Assembly: GCF_946478805.1 (NCBI RefSeq)
Contig: NZ_CAMLDC010000005.1
Coordinates: 62,001 to 126,000 of the forward strand
DNA: 64,000 bases
Direction of reading: 5' to 3'
Origin: an uncultured Fluviicola sp.
GTDB lineage: Bacteria > Bacteroidota > Bacteroidia > Flavobacteriales > Crocinitomicaceae
Part shown: positions 52,261-61,036 of the stretch, in pieces
Layout of the letters: each line of letters starts with the position of its first letter
Position numbering within the stretch: the stretch's first letter is position 1
Position numbers and translations under genes: made by a program
The notes under the pieces: model-generated
The model's database searches: none
Told to the model about the DNA's origin: nothing
The model's input: the letters and a program-made list of their open reading frames with translations, nothing else

Positions 52261-54132
52261 ATGTTGAAGAATTATGATGTCATTGTAGTGGGTGGCGGAC
52301 ATGCCGGTTGCGAGGCTGCGAATGCGGCGGCAAAACTGGGGGGTTCGGTGTTGTTGATTACAATGAATATGAATACGATTGCCCAGATGAGTTGTAACCC
52401 AGCGATGGGAGGTGTGGCGAAAGGGCAGATTGTCCGTGAAATTGATGCGCTTGGAGGTGGATCCGGAATTGTTTCGGATTTGTCTGCAATTCAATTTCGC
52501 ATGTTGAATCGATCGAAAGGTCCGGCGATGTGGTCTCCGAGAACCCAGAATGACCGAATGAAATTCGCTGAGGAATGGCGGTTGTTATTGGAGCGAAATC
52601 TGAATGTGGATTTTTGGCAGGACATGTGCAACGGGCTGATTGTTGAAGGTGGGAAAATCATTGGTGTTCGTACTTCAATGGGAATTCCGGTATACGGGAA
52701 GGCTGTTGTTTTGACCAATGGAACGTTTTTAAATGGATTGATCCATTTGGGCGAGAAACAATTTGGAGGAGGAAGAATTGGTGAAAAGGGTTCGACCGGA
52801 ATCACAGAGGATTTGATTGCTTTGGGTTTTGAATCCGGAAGAATGAAAACGGGAACTCCACCAAGAATTGATGGTCGCTCGTTGGATTACACTAAAATGG
52901 AAATCCAAGAGGGTGATGAAAATCCAAGCAAGTTTTCATACGGAAATACGGAGGCGTTGAAAATTCAACGGGCTTGTCATATTACCTATACTTCTACCCT
53001 GACTCATGAGTTGCTGCGGGAAGGTTTTGATCGCTCGCCAATGTTCAATGGAGCTATTAAAAGTAGTGGGCCAAGATATTGCCCAAGTATTGAGGATAAG
53101 ATCAATCGATTCGCTGATAGAGATAGACACCAAATCTTTGTTGAACCGGAGGGCTGGAATACGGTTGAAATCTATGTAAACGGATTCTCAACAAGTTTGC
53201 CGGAGGATGTCCAGTTGCGAGCATTGCGTTCGATTCCTGGATTTGAAGCTGCAAAAATGTTTCGACCTGGTTACGCGATTGAGTATGATTACTTCCCCCC
53301 TACCCAACTGAAACATACCTTGGAGACTAAATTGATTGATGGTTTGTATTTTGCCGGTCAGATAAATGGTACGACGGGATACGAAGAAGCAGCTTGTCAG
53401 GGATTGATGGCTGGTATCAATGCTGCTTTAAAAGTTCAGGAGAAGGATCCGCTTATTTTAGGAAGAAGTGATGCCTATATCGGCGTTTTGATAGATGATT
53501 TGATAACTAAAGGTACCCAGGAGCCATATCGTATGTTTACTTCAAGAGCTGAGTATCGTATTTTGTTGCGCCAGGATAACGCGGATGTTCGGTTGGTTCC
53601 ATTGGCTTTCGAATTGGGTCTGCAGGATCAAGTAGCTTTAGATCGTGTGAACAGAAAGGTAAGTGCAGCAAAAGAGTTGATTGGAGCTTTGAGAAAAGAG
53701 GGTGTTAGTCCGGAGATTGCAAATCCTATTTTAGAAGGTGTTGGAAGTGCTCCGCTTTCCCAGCAAATTAAATTGTCTTCAGTTATAATCCGACCACATA
53801 TTACAATGGAGCATGTGCTTGAAATGAGTGAAGATGTTCGCAATTTGGCAGAAAGGTTACACGTGGAACATGAGGATGCTGTTGAGCAGGCTGAAATTCT
53901 ATTAAAATATGAGGGTTATATTGCCCGTGAGGAAGAAGTTGCCTTAAAATTGTCACGACTGGAGTCAGTTTCTATTCCTTCAGCAATAGATTATAGTTCC
54001 ATGAAGTCCTTGTCTTTGGAGGCAAGGGATAAGTTAAGTAAAGTAAAGCCGGTAACCATTGGTCAGGCATCAAGAGTTAGTGGGGTATCCCCTAGCGATA
54101 TTTCTGTTTTATTAATTCATTTAGGAAGATAG
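52261..54132 (+). CDS. mnmG: tRNA uridine-5-carboxymethylaminomethyl synthesis enzyme MnmG (GidA)
   Basis: 623 residues. With MnmE it installs the cmnm5 group at the wobble uridine of several tRNAs. FAD-binding [70 protein letters not shown] and [18 protein letters not shown] are all present. Its neighbourhood is a known marker of the replication origin in many bacteria. Two ParB sites flank the gene and one lies inside it (53855), translated as RLHVEHE. Confidence 0.97.
   Translation: MLKNYDVIVVGGGHAGCEAANAAAKLGGSVLLITMNMNTIAQMSCNPAMGGVAKGQIVREIDALGGGSGIVSDLSAIQFRMLNRSKGPAMWSPRTQNDRMKFAEEWRLLLERNLNVDFWQDMCNGLIVEGGKIIGVRTSMGIPVYGKAVVLTNGTFLNGLIHLGEKQFGGGRIGEKGSTGITEDLIALGFESGRMKTGTPPRIDGRSLDYTKMEIQEGDENPSKFSYGNTEALKIQRACHITYTSTLTHELLREGFDRSPMFNGAIKSSGPRYCPSIEDKINRFADRDRHQIFVEPEGWNTVEIYVNGFSTSLPEDVQLRALRSIPGFEAAKMFRPGYAIEYDYFPPTQLKHTLETKLIDGLYFAGQINGTTGYEEAACQGLMAGINAALKVQEKDPLILGRSDAYIGVLIDDLITKGTQEPYRMFTSRAEYRILLRQDNADVRLVPLAFELGLQDQVALDRVNRKVSAAKELIGALRKEGVSPEIANPILEGVGSAPLSQQIKLSSVIIRPHITMEHVLEMSEDVRNLAERLHVEHEDAVEQAEILLKYEGYIAREEEVALKLSRLESVSIPSAIDYSSMKSLSLEARDKLSKVKPVTIGQASRVSGVSPSDISVLLIHLGR
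53855..53870. promoter_or_regulatory. parS-like ParB site 3 (inside mnmG)
   Basis: GGTTACACGTGGAACA matches TGTTNCACGTGNAACA at all but the first base. Confidence 0.75.
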
Positions 54133-54146
54133 TTTCACGTGGAACA
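54131..54146. promoter_or_regulatory. parS-like ParB site 4 (contains the next start codon)
   Basis: AGTTTCACGTGGAACA matches the consensus at all but the first base. It overlaps the last bases of mnmG and contains the GTG start of the methyltransferase gene. Confidence 0.8.
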
Positions 54147-55014
54147 TTTAAATCAATCAACATGCCCCGCTTGTGGTGCAAACAAGTTCAGTACGTATTT
54201 GACGGTTAAAGATCACTTTCTTTCAAAGGAAGATTTCAATTTGGAGCTTTGCAATTCCTGTAGCCTGCTGTTTACAAACCCAAAACCTGCAATTGATCAT
54301 ATAGGTGATTATTATAAGTCTGAAGAGTATGTTTCACATAGTTCTACCAAAAAGGGATTAGTAAATAAGGTTTACGGATGGGTACGCTCATATACGTTGA
54401 AGAAGAAAATTTCCTTATTGAAACAATTAACCGATGGAAAACGTTTGTTGGATATCGGTGCAGGAACCGGACATTTTTTGGCGAAAGCAAAGGAATCCGG
54501 ATTTAGTGTTTTAGGTTTGGAGCCGGATGAGGATGCGCGCAGAGTTGCTTTGACTGAGAATGGAATTGAACTAAAGGATTTGAGTTTGTTGCATGGTTTG
54601 GATGAGTCGTTCGATGTGATTTCGATGTGGCATGTGTTGGAACATGTTTATAATTTACAGACCGATCTGGAAAAGATAGTTTCTTTAGTAAACCGGGATG
54701 GTGTTCTGATTATTGCTGTTCCGAATTATACTTCCTTCGATGCACAATACTATAAAGAGTTTTGGGCTGCTTATGATGTTCCACGACACTTGTATCATTT
54801 CTCACCGAAATCGATTATTCCTTTAGTTGAATCAAAAGGGTTGAAATTTGAACTCATGCTTCCAATGAAATTTGACGGTTATTATGTTTCGATGCTGAGT
54901 GAAAAATATAAGGGTGGTTCCATGCTGAAAGCGATGCGAATTGGCTTTTTGTCAAATCGGAAAGCAAAAGAAGGTTTGTCAAGCTCCCAGATCTATATTT
55001 TCCGCAAGAAATAG
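54139..55014 (+). CDS. SAM-dependent class I methyltransferase with N-terminal zinc ribbon
   Basis: 291 residues. A zinc-binding N-terminus (CPACGANKF, LCNSCSLLF) is followed by a Rossmann methyltransferase: LLDIGAGTGHFL (motif I), VLGLEPDED (acidic ribose-binding end), SMWHVLEHVYN (post-motif II) and LIIAVPNYTSFD. The small zinc ribbon plus this core is the pattern of sugar or lipid methyltransferases, but the substrate cannot be set. Start codon GTG 54139 lies in a parS site, seven bases after the mnmG stop. Confidence 0.88.
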   Translation: MEHLNQSTCPACGANKFSTYLTVKDHFLSKEDFNLELCNSCSLLFTNPKPAIDHIGDYYKSEEYVSHSSTKKGLVNKVYGWVRSYTLKKKISLLKQLTDGKRLLDIGAGTGHFLAKAKESGFSVLGLEPDEDARRVALTENGIELKDLSLLHGLDESFDVISMWHVLEHVYNLQTDLEKIVSLVNRDGVLIIAVPNYTSFDAQYYKEFWAAYDVPRHLYHFSPKSIIPLVESKGLKFELMLPMKFDGYYVSMLSEKYKGGSMLKAMRIGFLSNRKAKEGLSSSQIYIFRKK

Positions 55015-55021
55015 TGTTTTT

Positions 55022-55045
55022 AAGCCCTCTGAAGGACTTTTTTTG
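55022..55045 (+). terminator. Terminator after the methyltransferase gene
   Basis: AAG-C-CCT, loop CTGA, AGG-A-CTT (imperfect, one mismatch) followed by a T-run, eight bases after the stop. Confidence 0.65.
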
Positions 55046-55091
55046 TGTTTGAGAGGGAAACACATTGCTTATAGCGTGAAACGCGCAGAAA

Positions 55092-55667
55092 TCAAGTGAA
55101 AAATTTAACTTTTTGACTCATTAAGTATACAATTCTGATGATTGCTCCTACTGATATTACTAGAAGTAGAATTGAGAACTGAAGATCGCTTTCTTTCTTT
55201 TCGTCTGATAAGATCTCCGGATTAATTATCACTTGATCTTTTTTCTTAATCCAATAGATTTTTAGTTCTCTATCGAAGAAATCTTCCTTAATGAAATTGG
55301 AACTGTAATTCTGAATGGATTGAAAATCACTTTTTGAAACACCAATGATTAACGTATCGTTTTTCGTAATGTTGTTTTTAACTGCAATTGCCGACTTTGA
55401 TTTTGAATCATGAAAGGTTGTTTGCAAAAAGAACTGTTCTTTAAAATTTGATAGGTTGTCAAGAATTCTGTGTTCAAAGTTTACACCACCACCATGTTTA
55501 CTTTCGAACTCGTAAGCTTTTTCAGTTGCAACTACGTGAAATAATTTGAAGGATGTTGGATTGGAAGATGACCATTCTAAAGTTGAATAGTACAATGAGA
55601 AATAACCGATTACTAGTGTTATCAGACAAATCGGCCCATAGTATTTTGATTTAGGAATTTTGAACAT
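55092..55667 (-). CDS. Small membrane-anchored protein of unknown function
   Basis: About 191 residues from ATG 55667. Hydrophobic segments at the start (YGPICLITLVIGYFSLYYS) and near the end (LQFSILLLVISVGAIIRIVYLM), with a ~115-residue polar part between them. The topology suggests a periplasmic loop held by two helices. No family recognised. It begins six bases after the ispG stop, so both are in one operon. Confidence 0.65.
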   Translation of the reverse strand: MFKIPKSKYYGPICLITLVIGYFSLYYSTLEWSSSNPTSFKLFHVVATEKAYEFESKHGGGVNFEHRILDNLSNFKEQFFLQTTFHDSKSKSAIAVKNNITKNDTLIIGVSKSDFQSIQNYSSNFIKEDFFDRELKIYWIKKKDQVIINPEILSDEKKESDLQFSILLLVISVGAIIRIVYLMSQKVKFFT

Positions 55668-55673
55668 CAAGAT

Positions 55674-57584
55674 TTAGTTATTCGGTTCAATCCAATCACC
55701 ATTTTCACGAATAAGATCAATGAGTGCGTCCACAGCTTCCTCTTTCGAAACATTTTTTCTCACGACTGTTTTTTCCTTGTAAAGAGTTATTTTTCCCGGC
55801 CCGGTTCCAACGTATCCATAGTCGGCGTCCGCCATTTCCCCCGGCCCGTTTACAATGCATCCCATGATCCCGATTTTGATTCCCTTCAGATGTGAAGTTC
55901 TTTCCCTGATTTTTCCGGTGGTTTCCTGCAGATCGAAAAGTGTTCTGCCGCATGAAGGGCAAGAAATGTATTCGGTTTTGGAAATGCGGGTTCGTGTTGC
56001 CTGAAGGATCCCAAAGGATAAACTATTCAAATCGACAAGTGATCTCGACGCTGTGATCCAGAGACCGTCTCCGAACCCATCAATGAAATGAATTCCGGCA
56101 TCCGAACTAGCATACAATTGAAGTGTTTCGAGTTCATCGCAGTCGTAATTTGATTTGAGAATTAGCGGGACTTGATTATTTAATTCCGCCAATTCATATT
56201 GAAATTTGCGAATAATCTGAGTTTTTTGCTGTTTTTTCGTTTCAGCCACGTAAATGACGTTTTCTGTCGGAAGTTGCGATACCGAGTATTCCCTATCCAG
56301 GTCAATGTACAAAAATGTAATTTCTTCCGGTCTATTTTCATCATATTCTTTCAGTGTGCAGAATGGATAAGCGTCCTTTCGATGATGCTCTTTCCAGGTT
56401 TCATAGTTTTGAACTAAACGGATCGTTCCCGGAATTTCAAAATCAATGGTCTGATTTCCGAGATAAACAAAGTCAGCCGCCTGGTCGAAAATATTCCATT
56501 TATCTAACTGTTCAGAATAAGAATACCCAAAACCGAAAAAATTAGTTTGAACTATATTATTTTTATGTGATAAATCAGCAAATACAATTGAAGTATTACT
56601 TCCTCCAATTTTGATTAATGATTTCGTTTTCCGTTTATTATGATTAAAATAATCAAATTGAATTTCTGACGAATAATCTAGTTTATAATCCGGATTTTCT
56701 TGGAATTTTTGAATCAATTTTTGAGCTACCGGAATTTCGAATTCAGGATCTTCTGTCAATGAAACGCGAATCGTATCTCCCAATCCATCCTCAAGCAATG
56801 CGCCTATGCCAACAGCAGATTTGATTCTTCCATCTTCTCCGTCTCCTGCTTCAGTTACTCCGAGGTGCAAGGGATAATTCATCCCCTGTTCTTTCATCGT
56901 TTTTACCAAAAGACGATAAGCCTGAACCATCACCAGTGTGTTACTTGCCTTCATGGAAATGACCAATTCATGATACTCATTCTTTCTGCAAATGTGAATG
57001 AACTCCATGGCAGACTGAACCATTCCTTCCGGCGTGTCGCCATACCTGCTCAGAATCCGATCCGATAATGACCCATGATTTGTTCCGATCCGCATAGCGG
57101 CTCCGTGCATTTTACAAAGTAAAACCAAGGGTGTAAATTTCTCTTCGATCCGAAGTAATTCTGCCTGGTAGCTTTCTTCGGTGTAATCTATTTCTTCAAA
57201 TTTCTTTTTATCTGCATAGTTGCCCGGGTTTACACGTACCTTTTCAATCAATTTAGCGGCGATTTCAGCTGCGTTTGGCGTAAAATGGATATCTGCTACC
57301 AAAGGTGTGTTGTAGCCGCGCTTAACAAGCTCCGATTTAATTACAGCAAGATTTTCAGCCTCTTTTTTCGAAGGTGCGGTCAAACGGACCAATTCACAAC
57401 CTGCATCAATCATTCGAATCGACTGTTCTACAGAACCTTCGGTGTCCATAGTATCTGTAGTGGTCATGGATTGAATGCGAATCGGATTTGTTCCCCCAAT
57501 GATGATGTTTCCAACTTTCACCTCACGTGTTTCAAAGCGTTCACGATTGAATAAATTGTTGCAAAAATTGATTTGTTCCGACAT
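55674..57584 (-). CDS. ispG: 4-hydroxy-3-methylbut-2-enyl diphosphate synthase IspG, long form
   Basis: About 636 residues from ATG 57584 (MSEQINFCNN). Converts MEcPP to HMBPP in the MEP isoprenoid pathway with a [4Fe-4S] cluster. TIM barrel: QSMTTTDTMDTE, LVADIHFTPN, RVNPGNYAD, GTNHGSLSDRIL, MKASNTL, GVTEAGDG. Cluster domain: YISCPSCGRTLFD and IGIMGCIVNGPGEMADADYGYVG in part (Cys, Cys, Cys, Glu). About 240 extra residues between them are the insertion typical of Bacteroidota and plant enzymes. A promoter lies 20 bases upstream of the ATG. Confidence 0.96.
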   Translation of the reverse strand: MSEQINFCNNLFNRERFETREVKVGNIIIGGTNPIRIQSMTTTDTMDTEGSVEQSIRMIDAGCELVRLTAPSKKEAENLAVIKSELVKRGYNTPLVADIHFTPNAAEIAAKLIEKVRVNPGNYADKKKFEEIDYTEESYQAELLRIEEKFTPLVLLCKMHGAAMRIGTNHGSLSDRILSRYGDTPEGMVQSAMEFIHICRKNEYHELVISMKASNTLVMVQAYRLLVKTMKEQGMNYPLHLGVTEAGDGEDGRIKSAVGIGALLEDGLGDTIRVSLTEDPEFEIPVAQKLIQKFQENPDYKLDYSSEIQFDYFNHNKRKTKSLIKIGGSNTSIVFADLSHKNNIVQTNFFGFGYSYSEQLDKWNIFDQAADFVYLGNQTIDFEIPGTIRLVQNYETWKEHHRKDAYPFCTLKEYDENRPEEITFLYIDLDREYSVSQLPTENVIYVAETKKQQKTQIIRKFQYELAELNNQVPLILKSNYDCDELETLQLYASSDAGIHFIDGFGDGLWITASRSLVDLNSLSFGILQATRTRISKTEYISCPSCGRTLFDLQETTGKIRERTSHLKGIKIGIMGCIVNGPGEMADADYGYVGTGPGKITLYKEKTVVRKNVSKEEAVDALIDLIRENGDWIEPNN

Positions 57585-57604
57585 CTTTAAGAAATTGTAC
57601 CACA

Positions 57605-57612
57605 CAAAGGTA
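57605..57612 (-). promoter_or_regulatory. Promoter -7 element TACCTTTG for ispG
   Basis: On the minus strand TACCTTTG fits TAnnTTTG, 21 bases before ATG 57584. No clear TTG box at the proper distance. Confidence 0.5.
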
Positions 57613-57623
57613 CGGAATGAATT

Positions 57624-57770
57624 TTACTGATTAATTTCTTGCAGAAGCATTTCAATTAGGAAGGAGGCTTCCTGTTTTAAATAATAGCCTCCTTCGAATT
57701 CTCGGTAGTCTGAATAGACAAGATTTGCAGAGATTAATTCTTTGATGTGTTTTGAAATAGTGGATTTGTT
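57624..57770 (-). pseudogene. Relic of an ArsR/wHTH regulator, C-terminal part only
   Basis: In a frame different from the COQ4-like gene, the minus strand encodes 48 residues that read like the second half of a winged helix: NKSTISKHIKELISANLVYS, then DYREFEGGYYLKQEASF and LIEMLLQEINQ, then TAA. There is no start codon: the codon before the first Asn is TAG. The recognition-helix-plus-wing pattern is typical of ArsR/MarR regulators. The 5' half is absent, and the 3' end of the COQ4-like gene runs over its first 12 codons. This looks like a deletion joining the two genes. Confidence 0.65.
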
Positions 57771-58252
57771 CTACGATATCTTCCGATCACTTCTTCAGTT
57801 GACTCATCCATGCAATCTGCCACCCTTAAATGTAGAATATTTGGACCTTTTTTTCCTTTTTTGAATTCGCTATAAAACGACTTCCATTCTTCGGGAAAGA
57901 TTAATCCGGTGGCCAGGAAAATAAGACAAAATGGACTCCAATTCCCGTTTCCGAACAGATATGCCTGCATTCTGATTTCTTCCATTGAAGTCATTCCATA
58001 CCCCAGGATTAGATGCTTCAAATCATGATCCTCGAATCGGGGAATGATTGTCAATTGATTTTCTTTAAGAATCCGGGATAAATCATAACCTACTGTTCCC
58101 AAGGGTTTGTTTTCAAGCACATTTAGTTGCTTATTGCTGTATTTTTTGAAAATAGTTTGCAAAGGCTTAATTACCAAATGGACCTTTAGTAATTCCACAA
58201 AACGCGCTCTGATCTTTAGTCTTGATTTATATTCGATGGTTGTAATAAACAT
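57734..58252 (-). CDS. COQ4-family protein, possibly truncated or altered at its C-terminus
   Basis: 172 residues. The family zinc motif HDxxHx11E is exact: H76, D77, H80 and E92 (EDHDLKHLILGYGMTSMEE). A YSNKQLNVLENKPLG region and FLATGLIFPEEW also fit. COQ4 proteins support ubiquinone biosynthesis in eukaryotes; bacterial relatives exist with unknown jobs, and a menaquinone-using Bacteroidota would not need the standard role. The last ~13 residues (RTNPLFQNTSKN) lie in sequence shared with the wHTH relic, so the native end is probably lost. Single gene on the minus strand. Confidence 0.75.
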   Translation of the reverse strand: MFITTIEYKSRLKIRARFVELLKVHLVIKPLQTIFKKYSNKQLNVLENKPLGTVGYDLSRILKENQLTIIPRFEDHDLKHLILGYGMTSMEEIRMQAYLFGNGNWSPFCLIFLATGLIFPEEWKSFYSEFKKGKKGPNILHLRVADCMDESTEEVIGRYRRTNPLFQNTSKN

Positions 58253-58320
58253 AAGTTGATTTTAATGTTATTTCAGCCTAACGCATGTTTGAAAAAAATT
58301 AGTGTGTCCGTGTTGTTTTT

Positions 58321-59217
58321 TTATGATTTTTTATAATGTACACTCCCGCAGCAATCCTTGAATTTCTCTCCGCTATCACAAACACACGGATCATTTCTCC
58401 CGATTTGGGTTCGCTTTTTAGCAAGTTTCCGGTCTGCCATTTTCTGATTGAAGATCTTTTCTAATAATGCATACAATTCAGGATGTTTTTCTTCCAGAAG
58501 TTGTGGACGTTCGAAGAAATATTCACTGATCACGGATAAGAATTCTGCCCGATTTGTTGCACCATATGGATTGATATCTGACTTGCCGGCATAGATCCGA
58601 TCAATTTCCTTGCTCACCAGGTCAATCCATGGAAGCGCATATTGCTTATCCATCAGCACTTTAGGAAGTCCGTCAACTTCACCGTCCGTTTTATCAATCA
58701 AATGAACAAACTCATGAATAGCGGTGTTTTGCTTGTCCGATTCGTTTTTGAAACCAAGATTCAAAGCTTCTTTCGATAAGATCATAATGCCTTCCATGCT
58801 TTGATTGCCCACCATCCCCAATATCCTGCGATTGGAATCTCCTTCAAATTGAAAGTTCTCGTCGAACATGGCAGGGTATAACAGGACCTCGTGAATGTTG
58901 GTATATTTCCAGGAGTCAAAACCGAATATTGGAATAACCGCGCTGGAAGCTACAAGTAATTTATCACTCAAACTCACCTCTGTTTTGACTCCGGTGATTC
59001 GGCAGTTGAGCAGAAATTCCTGCACTTTGATTTCAAATCGTGCTTTTTCAGCTGCATCCAGGGAAGAATAGAACAGGACTTCCTGGTTTAAAATCGTTCT
59101 CCACTGAACGGGAAATGGTTCACGTGGAACCAGCCATTTCGTATGGGAAGCCTTGTTGTAGGAAACCCAGCCGAAACCGATGAGTAAGGTGATAAGGATG
59201 AAACCGATGATGACCAT
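58321..59217 (-). CDS. M90 (MtfA-like) zinc peptidase with membrane anchor and SEC-C tail
   Basis: 298 residues. One N-terminal membrane helix (MVIIGFILITLLIGFGWVSY), the peptidase core with HEFVHLIDKTDG (zinc HExxH at about 185-189), and a C-terminal SEC-C zinc motif (RNDPCVCDSGEKFKDCCG). MtfA of E. coli is an M90 peptidase linked to Mlc regulation, but Bacteroidota forms are longer and membrane-anchored with their own substrates unknown. SEC-C motifs bind zinc and often assist protein interactions. It lies 13 bases before the next minus-strand gene's stop. Confidence 0.88.
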   Translation of the reverse strand: MVIIGFILITLLIGFGWVSYNKASHTKWLVPREPFPVQWRTILNQEVLFYSSLDAAEKARFEIKVQEFLLNCRITGVKTEVSLSDKLLVASSAVIPIFGFDSWKYTNIHEVLLYPAMFDENFQFEGDSNRRILGMVGNQSMEGIMILSKEALNLGFKNESDKQNTAIHEFVHLIDKTDGEVDGLPKVLMDKQYALPWIDLVSKEIDRIYAGKSDINPYGATNRAEFLSVISEYFFERPQLLEEKHPELYALLEKIFNQKMADRKLAKKRTQIGRNDPCVCDSGEKFKDCCGSVHYKKS

Positions 59218-59230
59218 GTTTATTTCTTTG

Positions 59231-60142
59231 TTAATTTTGAAAATAGTGTATATTTCGAGATTCTGAGAAATTTAATTCCCAATCCTTTTTCTCTATGCCA
59301 TTTCCACCTATTTGGAGGAGGCTTTGTTTTTTGTAAATCCAGTTTTTACAGGGGTCGTATTTATAGTGAATCTTTCGATGATAAATGAGCATGTCTTTTT
59401 CCTGTTTTTTGCTGAAATACCATCTTTTCTCAGAAATCAGATCTCCCTTTGAGTTATATTTTTCAAGGTCTTTGTCGCCGTTAGCATAATCTATGATTAC
59501 TTGTCTTATTTTCTGTCCACGGTATTTGATATTCCATTGGATAGAGTTGATGTTGGAAGATAATTCAACACTTGCACGAATGGCAATAATAATCCCATTT
59601 TTATTTCGGATAAAATAAGTGTTCCATTTACCATGGATACTGTCCAAACCATATATCCCCTGGTATAAAGTATCAGTATAAATCTTTCTTCCTTTGACTA
59701 AATCTTGGGAATCTTTAAATAGTTGGATGCAAGTAATTTGGTGATTTGTATACCCGAAGTAAAAGCAGTCTGATGCTCCAAAACAATTACTACTAGTAAC
59801 TCTATCTTGATCATCATACTTATAGTGCTCTTTTCCTTCAATAATGGTGTCGCGATGTTGCCCGCTTTCATAACGAATACTTCTTGAAATAGTGTTGACA
59901 GAGTCTAAAAGCCCTTTTTTAGAGTAATAACTTGTTTTTTCAGAAAGATAAGGGTTCATTTTATTATAAATGATTAGCGTATTATACTGGCGTTTCGAAA
60001 CAATTGATTGTATGTTTCCCTCCAAATTACTCGGTTCTGGCATGCATTCGTGATGATAGACCACTCCATGGCGGGTTACAAATACTTGAGCATCTAAATG
60101 AATGGAAAGAAGGAGAAACAAAAAGAGAATAGGTTTTTTCAT
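59231..60142 (-). CDS. Secreted protein with YD-like repeats
   Basis: 303 residues with a signal peptide (MKKPILFLFLLLSIHLDA). The body has tandem Tyr-Asp elements such as HYKYDDQDRVTSSN and RKIHYKYDPCKNW, as in YD or RHS-like repeats, and SEKTSYYSKKGLLDSVN. This type of short repeat protein is frequent in Bacteroidota envelopes. No family name given. Same strand as the M90 gene, 13 bases upstream of it. Confidence 0.7.
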   Translation of the reverse strand: MKKPILFLFLLLSIHLDAQVFVTRHGVVYHHECMPEPSNLEGNIQSIVSKRQYNTLIIYNKMNPYLSEKTSYYSKKGLLDSVNTISRSIRYESGQHRDTIIEGKEHYKYDDQDRVTSSNCFGASDCFYFGYTNHQITCIQLFKDSQDLVKGRKIYTDTLYQGIYGLDSIHGKWNTYFIRNKNGIIIAIRASVELSSNINSIQWNIKYRGQKIRQVIIDYANGDKDLEKYNSKGDLISEKRWYFSKKQEKDMLIYHRKIHYKYDPCKNWIYKKQSLLQIGGNGIEKKDWELNFSESRNIHYFQN

Positions 60143-60286
60143 AATTTAAATGAAGGGTTGTTTTCGGCGCCTCATCGATGTTTGAATATACTTCTTTTCA
60201 ATTGATGAAAATATGCATCGAATAAATTTGTTGGATTTGGAAGCAAAACGGGCTGTCAAAATCAGGTATTTCACTACCTTTCCACC

Positions 60287-60637
60287 ATGCATTTCGACGA
60301 ATTGATCCATTTTTGTTTTCAGCTTCCCGGAGCCACGGAAACATTTCCTTTTGATAAACGGACACTCGTAATCAAGGTTCAAGGTAAAATGTTTGCCTTG
60401 GTTAATGTGGAAAACCCGACTAGTATCAACCTCAAGTGTGATCCGGAAAGGGCGATTGAATTGCGGGAACGCTATGATGGAATTCAAGCGGGATACCACA
60501 TGAGCAAGAAACATTGGAATACCGTTTCTTTGGAAGGATTGGTGGATGATAAAATGATAAAGGAGTTGATCGTACACTCTTACGAACTGGTTGTTTCTGC
60601 TTTACCAAAAAAATTGCGCGATGAGCTTAAGAATTGA
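60287..60637 (+). CDS. MmcQ/YjbR-family DNA-binding protein
   Basis: 116 residues: LPGATETFPFDKRTLVIKVQGKMFALV, the TSINLKCDPERAIELRERY segment, and YHMSKKHWNTVSL with LVDDKMIKELIVHSYELVV. All match the MmcQ/YjbR family (double-wing fold, DNA-binding by homology, role undefined). It overlaps the S4 gene by 17 bases, so the two are coupled. Confidence 0.9.
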   Translation: MHFDELIHFCFQLPGATETFPFDKRTLVIKVQGKMFALVNVENPTSINLKCDPERAIELRERYDGIQAGYHMSKKHWNTVSLEGLVDDKMIKELIVHSYELVVSALPKKLRDELKN

Positions 60638-61010
60638 TAAATATGTGTGGTTTGTGCGCTTGGCCAAAACAAGAACACTTGCTACGGAATTGGTCCAAAA
60701 AAACAAGATAAAACTGAATAATAATCCGGTTAAACCTTCCAAGGAAGTGAAAATCGGAGATACAGTTTCAATCATTAAGAACAATGCAACGTTTAGCTAT
60801 AAGATCAAGGATTTGTTGGATCGAAGAGTAGGGGCAAAGCTGGTTTCGGATTATTTGATAGATATTACTGACCCACTGGAACTGGAAAAATTCAAAACGT
60901 ACCGGGAGGCACAGGATGTGTATCGTGAATACGGAACGGGCAGACCCTCACGAAAGGACCGGGACAATTTGGAATCCTTTTTCGAATGGCTGGAGGACGA
61001 TGAAGATTAA
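60621..61010 (+). CDS. S4-domain RNA-binding protein (Hsp15 type)
   Basis: About 129 residues from ATG 60621 (MSLRIDKYVWFVRLAKTRT). S4 domain: RIDKYVWFVRLAKTRTLATE, NKIKLNNNPVKPSKEVKIGD, TVSII. The C-terminal half is highly charged (KTYREAQDVYREYGTGRPSRKDRDNLESF in part). Hsp15-like proteins bind nascent-chain-blocked 50S subunits. A longer frame starts at 60591 inside mmcQ but begins with non-S4 sequence. It overlaps mmcQ by 17 bases. Confidence 0.9.
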   Translation: MSLRIDKYVWFVRLAKTRTLATELVQKNKIKLNNNPVKPSKEVKIGDTVSIIKNNATFSYKIKDLLDRRVGAKLVSDYLIDITDPLELEKFKTYREAQDVYREYGTGRPSRKDRDNLESFFEWLEDDED

Positions 61011-61036
61011 GTAAATCTCTAATTAAGCTACTATTC

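Noticed and set aside
59116..59131. Fifth parS-like sequence TGGTTCACGTGGAACC
   Set aside because: Two mismatches to the consensus and 5 kb from the cluster inside the M90 gene; too weak to list as a site, though noted in the parS finding.
60146..60577. 143-codon open frame on the minus strand
   Set aside because: It lies opposite mmcQ, whose family match is clear, and has no signature of its own.
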